A model generated the notes under the pieces. The model was not told where the DNA came from. It ran no database searches and saw nothing but the letters and a program-made list of their open reading frames with translations. Shown here piece after piece: positions 7,721 through 12,015 of a DNA stretch of 12,015 nt. The position numbers and the translations under genes are program-made. The stretch comes from an uncultured bacterium. GTDB taxonomy: Bacteria; Planctomycetota; UBA1135; GCA-002686595. Numbering within the stretch: position 1 is the stretch's first letter; each line of letters starts with the position of its first letter. The stretch is from NCBI GenBank assembly GCA_902826945.1, contig CADEGS010000136.1:1-12015 (forward strand), written 5' to 3'.

Positions 7721-8590
7721 TCAGCGCAGCGCCGCGAGCGCGCGCCCGATCTCGCTCCCGGCCTCGGCGCCGACGGGGACGAGCGGCGGGCGCAGCTCCT
7801 CGCCGCACAGGCCCAGGGCGGCCAGCGCGTGCTTGAGCGGGCCGGGGTTCGACTCGAGGAACAGCGCGCGCACGAGCGGCGCGAGCGCCTCGACCTCGCG
7901 CGCGGCGCGCGGCTCGTCCTTGCGCTCGAGCGCGTCGAGCAGCGCGACCACGCGCTCGGGCACGACGTTGGCCACGACCCCGACCACGCCGCGCGCGCCG
8001 GCGTGCATCGCGTCCGCGATCCAGGCGTCCTCGCCGCACAGGACGTCGATCACGCCCGCGCGCGCGAGCTCGGCCACGCGCGCCGCGCCGCTCGCCTCCT
8101 TGATCGCGACCACGTTCGGGTGGTGCCGGGCGAGCGTCAGCGCGGTCGCCGCCGCGAGGTCGACGCCCGTGCGCGCGGGCACGTTGTAGAGCACGACCGG
8201 CAGCCGCGTCGCCTCGGCGACCGTGCGGAAGTGCAGCTCGAGCCCCGCCTGCGTGGGGCGGTTGTAGTAGGGCGTGACGACCAGCAGGCCGTCGGCGCCG
8301 GCCTCCTCGGCGCGCTGCGCCAGGCGCAGGGTCGAGCGCGTCGCGTTCGTGCCCACGCCGGCCAGCACGGGCACGCGCCGCTGCGCGATGCCGACGGCGT
8401 AGGCGAAGAGCGCCGCGCGCTCGCCCTCCTCGAGGGTGGCCGCCTCGCCGGTCGTGCCGGCCACGACCAGGCCGTGGCTGCCCGCGGCGATCTGGCGCTC
8501 GATCAGCGCGCCGAAGCGGCGGAAGTCGACGGCGCCGTCCTGGAACGGCGTCGGCAGGGCGACGATGCTGCCGTGGAAGGAGCTCCTCAC
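7721..8590 (-). CDS. dapA: 4-Hydroxy-tetrahydrodipicolinate synthase
   Basis: DapA condenses pyruvate with aspartate semialdehyde, the first committed step of lysine and meso-diaminopimelate synthesis, in the cytoplasm. The 289 residues are the normal family length and form a TIM barrel. The Schiff-base lysine is Lys164 in AIKEASG; Tyr135 and Arg140 lie in LYNVPARTG with the same spacing as in the E. coli enzyme; Thr46-Thr47 are in AGTTGEAATL. The active-site set is complete. The start codon is GTG, overlapping the pdxJ stop by four bases (GTGA), which points to translational coupling. This is a sound functional call, although DapA-like aldolases with other keto-acid substrates share the fold. 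Confidence 0.93.
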   Translation of the reverse strand: MRSSFHGSIVALPTPFQDGAVDFRRFGALIERQIAAGSHGLVVAGTTGEAATLEEGERAALFAYAVGIAQRRVPVLAGVGTNATRSTLRLAQRAEEAGADGLLVVTPYYNRPTQAGLELHFRTVAEATRLPVVLYNVPARTGVDLAAATALTLARHHPNVVAIKEASGAARVAELARAGVIDVLCGEDAWIADAMHAGARGVVGVVANVVPERVVALLDALERKDEPRAAREVEALAPLVRALFLESNPGPLKHALAALGLCGEELRPPLVPVGAEAGSEIGRALAALR

Positions 8591-9306
8591 GGTTGCGGTC
8601 CGAGGAGCGCCAGCATCTCCCGGATCGACCGCTCGACGCCAGAGAAAAGCGCGCGCGCGACGAGCGCGTGCCCGATGTTGAGCTCCTCGACGTGCGGCAG
8701 GCGCGCGACGGGGACGACGTTCTCGTGGTCGAGACCGTGGCCGGCGTTGACGCGCAGGCCCAGGCGGTGTCCCAGCTCGGCCGCGCGCACCAGGCGCTCG
8801 AGCTCCGCCGCGCGCGCCGCTCCGGCGGCGTTCGCGTAGGCGCCGGTGTGCAGCTCGACGAAGTCCGCGCCGAGCGCCGCCGCCGCCTCGAGCGCCGGCG
8901 CGTCGGGGTCCACGAACAGGCTGACCAGGATCCCGGCGCCCTGCAGGCGCGGGATCGCCGCCGCCAGGCGCGCGCGCTCGGCCACCACGTCGAGGCCGCC
9001 CTCGGTCGTGATCTCCTGGCGGTTCTCGGGCACCAGGCAGACCTCGTCGGCGCCGCTCGCCAGCGCGATCGCGAGCATCTCCTCGTCCAGGCTCGACTCG
9101 AGGTTCAGGAGCGTCGTCACCGCCGCGCGCAGCCGGCGCAGGTCCTCGTCCTGGACGTGGCGGCGGTCCTTGCGCAGGTGGCAGGTGATGCCGTGCGCGC
9201 CGGCCGCCTCGACCGCCAGCGCCCAGGCGACCGGGTCCGGCCGGGCGCCGCGCCGCGCCTGGCGCACGGTGGCCACGTGGTCGACGTTGACGTGCAGGCG
9301 AGGCAT
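8587..9306 (-). CDS. pdxJ: Pyridoxine 5'-phosphate synthase
   Basis: PdxJ closes the pyridine ring, making pyridoxine 5'-phosphate from 1-deoxy-D-xylulose 5-phosphate and 3-amino-1-hydroxyacetone phosphate (DXP-dependent vitamin B6 route). The 239 residues carry all the family blocks: LHVNVDHVATVRQAR at the N-terminus, ITCHLRKDRRHVQ at about 40-52, CLVPENRQEITTEGGLDV at about 95-112, VSLFVDPD, VELHTGAYA, LRVNAGHGLDHENV and ELNIGHALVARALF. It is the first native gene of a minus-strand operon with dapA. The gene is intact even though its first 72 bp and its upstream region are part of the 129-bp left repeat bordering the foreign block; a second, truncated copy of its 5' end is found at the other end of that block. 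Confidence 0.96.
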   Translation of the reverse strand: MPRLHVNVDHVATVRQARRGARPDPVAWALAVEAAGAHGITCHLRKDRRHVQDEDLRRLRAAVTTLLNLESSLDEEMLAIALASGADEVCLVPENRQEITTEGGLDVVAERARLAAAIPRLQGAGILVSLFVDPDAPALEAAAALGADFVELHTGAYANAAGAARAAELERLVRAAELGHRLGLRVNAGHGLDHENVVPVARLPHVEELNIGHALVARALFSGVERSIREMLALLGPQP

Positions 9307-9363
9307 CGCGGCCCGGGGCGGGCCGGATGATACGGTGTCACGCCCCCCATGCGCATCATCGGC
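9235..9363. repeat. Left copy of 129-bp direct repeat (pdxJ 5' end, promoter, rsmD 5' end)
   Basis: This segment aligns without gaps to 10712-10840 (offset 1477). It has four mismatches: 9316 G/A, 9321 G/C, 9340 A/G and 9354 C/A. It contains the first 72 bp of functional pdxJ, the 42-bp gap between pdxJ and rsmD, and the first 15 bp of an rsmD copy. The homology stops abruptly at 9363, where the lower-GC block begins. Confidence 0.95.
9307..9348. promoter_or_regulatory. Divergent pdxJ/rsmD promoter, left copy (drives pdxJ)
   Basis: In this 42-bp gap the AT-richest stretch is GGATGATACGGTG. Read on the minus strand it contains TATCAT (9332-9327), five of six bases of the -10 consensus, about 20 nt before the pdxJ ATG. 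On the plus strand TACGGT gives a weaker -10 toward the rsmD fragment. No clear -35 was found. The stretch is conserved exactly in the right copy. Confidence 0.4.
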
Positions 9364-9459
9364 ATTGGCCAGCGCCTAGGAGTTTCTAAATCGAAACAGT
9401 TCCTGCTGAAGGTCTTCGAGGAGCAGGGGCCCAGCCTCAAACCCAAACGCAGCAAATAG
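9349..9459 (+). pseudogene. rsmD: rsmD 5' fragment running into the foreign block
   Basis: The ATG at 9349 and the next four codons (MRIIG) are identical in protein to the start of intact rsmD; codon 2 differs only synonymously (CGC here, CGA in the intact gene). After 9363 the reading continues into unrelated sequence and stops at 9457-9459, giving a 36-residue chimeric open frame. It lies antisense to the 3' end of the gene at 9376-10071. It is a relic of the duplication, but its promoter may still produce an antisense transcript. Confidence 0.75.
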
Positions 9460-10071
9460 CTCCTGAGCGCAACTGATTGCCAGTTGGCGGGCTTCTGTAA
9501 TCAACTGTGATCTTCCTAGCTGTCGTGAGAAGGAGAACGCTCGGAGGTTCGCTGGGCCGTACTCGCCAAACCACCGCCTTTCGTCGTCTCCGTGCAAATG
9601 CCGTCCTCTTAGTTTGCTTAGGTCTAGTCGAACGAACATGTCGTCTGCGCCGGCTTCAGTTTGGGAATACCGTGCCGCGAATTCTAAGTATTCTGTAACT
9701 GACCAGAGGGTCGATATGATTGGAAGGCGGGTGCCTGGTGTCCAATTTACTCTCTGTGGCTGGAGGGGGCTCTGGTCAAGCCAGTCGGTCCAAATGCCTC
9801 CACGATATACAAACTGGCCGCTGCGGAAGGCGCGCCAAATCTCAACATGTGAATGCCAATCCGTTTCTACACCTATCCAGTCTTGGCTTTCCGGTAGTTC
9901 CCAGCCAGCGCCAATATGTGGAAAATCCCAGCCACGTAATTCTACTCGAGCCTTTTCGATTGCCAGTTGCAGGCGCTTTGTGTTGGCCACTCGCGTCGAG
10001 TCAAAGCTGGTGGGCCTCAGCTCTACACGCCAATAGCCTCGTTCCTCTAGTTTCTCGATAACGGTAGTCAT
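9376..10071 (-). CDS. Trp-rich protein of unknown function, partner of AlbA_2 gene
   Basis: I do not recognise a named family for this 231-residue protein. It has no signal peptide or membrane helix and should be cytoplasmic. Its N-terminal half is rich in Trp (14, 48, 57, 65, 72, 79, 94, 97) and contains the striking stretch RGWDFPHIG at residues 46-54, followed by a GVETDWHSHVEIWR segment with two His. The C-terminal half has helical stretches (TEYLEFAARY; RSQLITEARQLAISCAQELFAAFG). Its start overlaps the AlbA_2 gene stop by four bases (ATGA), so the two are translated together and the products probably act together. Base composition is unlike the flanking genes. A role as effector or sensor in a defence pair is possible but unproven. 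Confidence 0.85.
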   Translation of the reverse strand: MTTVIEKLEERGYWRVELRPTSFDSTRVANTKRLQLAIEKARVELRGWDFPHIGAGWELPESQDWIGVETDWHSHVEIWRAFRSGQFVYRGGIWTDWLDQSPLQPQRVNWTPGTRLPIISTLWSVTEYLEFAARYSQTEAGADDMFVRLDLSKLRGRHLHGDDERRWFGEYGPANLRAFSFSRQLGRSQLITEARQLAISCAQELFAAFGFEAGPLLLEDLQQELFRFRNS

Positions 10072-10685
10072 AGATTGCCGCGTTCTGTTTCGAAAGCCAC
10101 CTCACTGCCTTGGTTCGAAGTGGATCCAGTGAGGAGGCCGACTGCAGATGCGCGTGTCAAGAATCGGCGTATTCCTTTGTCTGTTGCCATTTCCAATAGC
10201 TCGCGCATCTCGTCGTAGTTGGCAACTTCCCTCGATTCGGGTTTGCGATTGGATCGAACGTAGACAGCGCCATCTCTCAGCAGCGGCCGACCGTCAGAGA
10301 GGGCTCGTTTGCATATAACCGGGAACTCCGGGAATTCGGAAATGGCAATCACGACTATTGTTTGGCCGTCCACGTCGACAAAATACGAATCAAATTCAAT
10401 CCGTGGATCGGCGTACTCAGCGACGGTGTCAGCGAGGTGATCGTGTCTCCACGTGGCGAGCTGATCGGGGGCAAGGCCTTCAATCGCGAGTCCTCCATCA
10501 GATTGTTCTTTGATGCCGAGGAGGACGAGTCCACCGTCTCTGCGGTTGGCCATCGCCAGAATCCCGCGAACCACCTTGCCCTTGAATGGGCTGTCTGTTC
10601 GAGATCCGGCGCCCTTGAATTCGACGCCAGACCTCTCGCGGCCAAGCGCGATCAGGCTCCTGATGTCAAGTGCGGAGAGAGGCAT
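10068..10685 (-). CDS. AlbA_2 (Schlafen-type) domain protein
   Basis: The 205 residues are essentially one AlbA_2 domain (about 10-155), the fold shared by bacterial 'divergent AAA' proteins and the core of animal Schlafens, linked to nucleic-acid binding or cleavage. Diagnostic parts are ERSGVEFKG (17-25), ILAMANRRDGGLVLLGIKE (42-60), the IVVIAISEF strand with a nearby PVICKR, and GAVYVRSNRKPES (139-151). The long C-terminal helicase-like or winged-helix extension of many relatives is missing, so this is a minimal form. It is the first gene of the foreign block and overlaps the next by 4 nt. Only 26 bp separates its ATG from the right repeat and no ribosome site is visible there, so its promoter is probably the duplicated pdxJ promoter. 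Known AlbA_2 proteins are annotated as transcription regulators or ATP-binding; defence involvement is inferred from compactness and context. Confidence 0.85.
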   Translation of the reverse strand: MPLSALDIRSLIALGRERSGVEFKGAGSRTDSPFKGKVVRGILAMANRRDGGLVLLGIKEQSDGGLAIEGLAPDQLATWRHDHLADTVAEYADPRIEFDSYFVDVDGQTIVVIAISEFPEFPVICKRALSDGRPLLRDGAVYVRSNRKPESREVANYDEMRELLEMATDKGIRRFLTRASAVGLLTGSTSNQGSEVAFETERGNL

Positions 10686-10783
10686 GTCGAGAAACTAGAT
10701 TGGAAGGAAGCGTCCGGCCGGGCGCCGCGCCGCGCCTGGCGCACGGTGGCCACGTGGTCGACGTTGACGTGCAGGCGAGGCAT
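10652..10783 (-). pseudogene. pdxJ: pdxJ 5' fragment upstream of the AlbA_2 gene
   Basis: The ATG at 10783 begins 24 codons identical to intact pdxJ (MPRLHVNVDHVATVRQA to ARPD). At 10711 the frame passes into the foreign block, adds 19 unrelated residues and stops at 10654-10652. The 43-residue frame thus runs through the AlbA_2 start codon (10685) in another frame and ends 34 bp inside that gene. It shows that the copied pdxJ expression signals face the inserted operon. Confidence 0.75.
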
Positions 10784-10840
10784 CGCGGCCCGAGGCGCGC
10801 CGGATGATACGGTGTCGCGCCCCCCATGCGAATCATCGGC
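10712..10840. repeat. Right copy of 129-bp direct repeat
   Basis: This is the partner of 9235-9363. The first 81 bp, covering the pdxJ 5' end, are identical; all four differences lie in the last 48 bp (10793, 10798, 10817, 10831). It contains a truncated pdxJ start on the minus strand, the copied promoter gap and the first 15 bp of the intact rsmD gene. Confidence 0.95.
10784..10825. promoter_or_regulatory. Divergent promoter, right copy (rsmD one way, inserted operon the other)
   Basis: It carries the same GGATGATACGGTG core as the left copy. On the plus strand TACGGT (10808-10813) is a weak -10 about 12 nt from the rsmD ATG. On the minus strand TATCAT (10809-10804) would start a transcript through the pdxJ fragment into the AlbA_2 gene with a leader of about 110 nt. 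Three base changes relative to the left copy fall outside the TATCAT core. Confidence 0.4.
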
Positions 10841-11404
10841 GGCACGCACGGCGGGCGGCGCATCGCCGCGCCTCCGGGACGCGCGACGCGCCCGATGCTC
10901 GAGCGCGTGCGCGAGGCGGTCTTCTCGACGCTCGCGCCCTGGCTCGAGGGGGCGCGCGTGCTCGACCTCTTCGCCGGCAGCGGCAGCCTGGGGCTGGAGG
11001 CGCTCTCGCGCGGAGCGCGGAGCGCGCGCTTCGTCGAGCGCGACGCGCGCACGCTGGCGCTCCTGGCCGAGAACGCGCGCGCGCTGGGGCTGGACGAGCG
11101 CGCCGAGGCGGTCTGCGGCGACGCGCTCGCGGCGGAGCGCTGGGGCGAGGAGCCGCTCGACGTCGTCTTCCTCGACCCGCCGTACGCGCTGGCGGTCGAT
11201 CCGGGCGGCCGGCGCGCCGTGCTGCGCGCGCTCGAGGCGCTGGTCGAGGAGCGCATGGCGCCCGACGGCGTGGCCGTGCTGCACGTGCCGCGCGGCCACC
11301 TCGACGAGAAGGCCTTCGCGCCCGCGCTCGTCGTGCGCCGGCGCGACTACGGCACGAACGCGATCTGGTACGTGGGCTCGAGCCGCGCCGAGGAGCCGGC
11401 GTGA
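10826..11404 (+). CDS. rsmD: 16S rRNA (guanine(966)-N2)-methyltransferase
   Basis: RsmD methylates the exocyclic amine of G966 in 16S rRNA in the assembled small subunit, using S-adenosylmethionine. The 192 residues are the usual length. The family N-terminus MRIIGGTHGGRRI and the RPMLERVREAVFSTL segment (22-36) are present. SAM motif I is VLDLFAGSGSLGLEALSRGA (45-64) and the catalytic DPPY is at 117-120. The gene is intact; its first five codons lie in the right-hand 129-bp repeat, and a short copy of its start is left at the far side of the foreign block. It originally lay divergent from pdxJ. nagA follows 48 nt downstream. Confidence 0.95.
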   Translation: MRIIGGTHGGRRIAAPPGRATRPMLERVREAVFSTLAPWLEGARVLDLFAGSGSLGLEALSRGARSARFVERDARTLALLAENARALGLDERAEAVCGDALAAERWGEEPLDVVFLDPPYALAVDPGGRRAVLRALEALVEERMAPDGVAVLHVPRGHLDEKAFAPALVVRRRDYGTNAIWYVGSSRAEEPA

Positions 11405-11436
11405 GCGCGGGAAGCGCGGGCGCGCCGGGCGCCGCG

Positions 11437-11442
11437 TAGGAT
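11437..11442 (+). promoter_or_regulatory. Possible -10 element for nagA
   Basis: TAGGAT here is identical to the proposed -10 at 5356-5361 and ends 10 nt before the ATG at 11453. If used, the transcript would be almost leaderless and the in-frame ATG at 11441 could not be the start. No -35 was identified. Confidence 0.3.
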
Positions 11443-11452
11443 GCGCGCGCCG

Positions 11453-12015
11453 ATGGCCGGGGCGGAGGAGGGCGCGCGGGAGGGGAGCGGCGAGCGCCGC
11501 GGCCGGCTCTTCGTCGAGGGCGCGCTCGTGGCGGGCGTCGTGCGCTTCGCGCGTGGGCGCATCGCGTCGGTCGCGCTCGAGCCCGACGCGCGCGACGCGG
11601 CCGCGCTGCCGGTCGTCGCGCCGGGCCTGGTCGACCTGCACGTGCACGGCTACGGCGGCGCGGAGCCGACCGGAGCGCTCGGCGCGATGGCGCGCGCGCT
11701 CGCCGCGCAGGGCACGACCGCCTTCCAGCCGACGCTCTTCCCCGAGCGGCCCGAGGCGCTGGGCGCCACGGCCGAGCGCACCTGGCGCGCGGCGCGCGCG
11801 CTGGAGGCGGCGCGCGAGCGCGGCGAGGAGGCCGGCGCGCGCGTGCTCGGCCTGCACCTCGAGGGGCCGTTCGTCTCGCCGCGCGCGGCCGGGGCGCTCG
11901 CGCCCGACGCGCTCTGCGAGCCCTCGCCCGCCGCGCTGCGCGCGATCCTCGGGCCGGCGAGCGGCGAGGGGCGCGGCGTGCGCACGATGACGCTCGCGCC
12001 CGAGCTCCCGGGCGC
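11453..12015 (+). CDS. nagA: N-acetylglucosamine-6-phosphate deacetylase, 5' part
   Basis: The visible 187 residues are the N-terminal half of an amidohydrolase; the gene runs off the window. NagA removes acetate from N-acetylglucosamine 6-phosphate in amino-sugar or peptidoglycan recycling, in the cytoplasm. The short beta-sandwich start (GRLFVEGALVAGVVRFARGRI) leads into the metal motif PGLVDLHVHGYGG with His63 and His65. FQPTLFPE and GLHLEGPFVSP follow, where Glu137 is the usual metal ligand, then MTLAPELPG. The N-terminus is slightly extended with Glu/Arg/Gly. An in-frame ATG at 11441 is possible, but a -10-like TAGGAT overlaps it. It lies 48 nt after rsmD in the same direction. Confidence 0.9.
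   Translation, partial: MAGAEEGAREGSGERRGRLFVEGALVAGVVRFARGRIASVALEPDARDAAALPVVAPGLVDLHVHGYGGAEPTGALGAMARALAAQGTTAFQPTLFPERPEALGATAERTWRAARALEAARERGEEAGARVLGLHLEGPFVSPRAAGALAPDALCEPSPAALRAILGPASGEGRGVRTMTLAPELPG

Larger units (their letters stand above)
9364..10711 (-). mobile_element. Inserted two-gene accessory block between pdxJ and rsmD
   Basis: This 1348-bp block is bounded on both sides by the 129-bp direct repeat. Sampled 60-base lines inside it are about 45-53% GC, against about 78% in a line of neighbouring pdxJ, so it has a foreign origin. Two overlapping minus-strand genes fill it, leaving only 12 bp at the left and 26 bp at the right. It holds no transposase, integrase, resolvase or RNA gene. 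A long repeat of host sequence on both sides suggests integration by homologous or site-specific recombination of a molecule carrying one repeat copy, rather than ordinary transposition with its short target duplication. Near the ends an imperfect inverted match (CTAGGAGTTTCT at 9376-9387, AGAAACTAG at 10690-10698) lies 12 and 13 bp inside the block; it may be chance. Confidence 0.8.

Noticed and set aside
6935..8839. Long plus-strand open frames opposite dapA and the dioxygenase
   Set aside because: Low-complexity Arg/Ala/Glu translation; dapA and PhyH motifs are complete on the minus strand.
9235..10840. Insertion sequence or integron cassette
   Set aside because: No transposase, integrase or attC-like structure is present, and the 129-bp host-derived repeat is far too long for an IS target duplication.
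10362..11990. Plus-strand open frame running from the foreign block through rsmD and nagA
   Set aside because: It crosses the repeat boundary and two real genes in another frame; its translation is Arg/Ser-rich without motifs.
1..12015. CRISPR array, tRNA or rRNA genes
   Set aside because: No regularly spaced short repeats and no recognisable tRNA or rRNA sequence were seen on either strand by eye.

Overview
The window is very GC-rich (hand-counted lines in the core genes reach the upper 70s percent) and densely coded. It probably comes from an uncultivated high-GC Planctomycetota lineage. That rests on one thing: the secreted protein at 25-1221 combines a 'distributed in time as an event list' beta-helix opening with a C-terminal beta-domain that I associate with planctomycete surface proteins. 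No rRNA, tRNA or CRISPR array is visible, so the taxonomic call is tentative.

Layout. 25-1221 (-) encodes a secreted parallel beta-helix protein. 1347-5261 (-) encodes a 1304-residue hybrid sensor kinase with a periplasmic beta-propeller, one membrane segment, PAS, histidine kinase and receiver domains. The gap 5262-5420 holds back-to-back sigma70-like promoters. 5421-6398 (+) and 6431-6820 (+) form a pair: a very low-complexity Ala/Ser/Leu/Gly protein followed by a DUF4280 PAAR-like protein, the type of cap that tips contractile injection spikes. Converging on this pair from the right is a minus-strand operon, pdxJ (8587-9306), dapA (7721-8590, GTG start, 4-nt overlap) and a PhyH-type dioxygenase (6824-7675). 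On the right edge are rsmD (10826-11404, +) and the start of nagA (11453 onward, +, cut by the window end).

The most unusual part is between pdxJ and rsmD. These two divergent genes appear to have been neighbours sharing a 42-bp promoter gap. A 1348-bp foreign block (9364-10711, roughly 50% GC in sampled lines) has been inserted, and 129 bp containing the pdxJ 5' end, the shared promoter and the rsmD 5' end is now present as a direct repeat on both sides (9235-9363 and 10712-10840, 4 mismatches, no gaps). Both host genes are therefore intact and each keeps a promoter. The block has almost no spare DNA: an AlbA_2 (Schlafen-type) domain gene (10068-10685, -) overlapping by 4 nt a Trp-rich gene of unknown function (9376-10071, -). 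It contains no transposase or integrase. Only 26 bp separates the AlbA_2 start codon from the repeat, so the duplicated pdxJ promoter in the right repeat is positioned to drive the inserted pair, which lies in the same direction as pdxJ-dapA-phyH. I read the block as a compact, promoter-capturing accessory module, possibly anti-phage; that function is inference.
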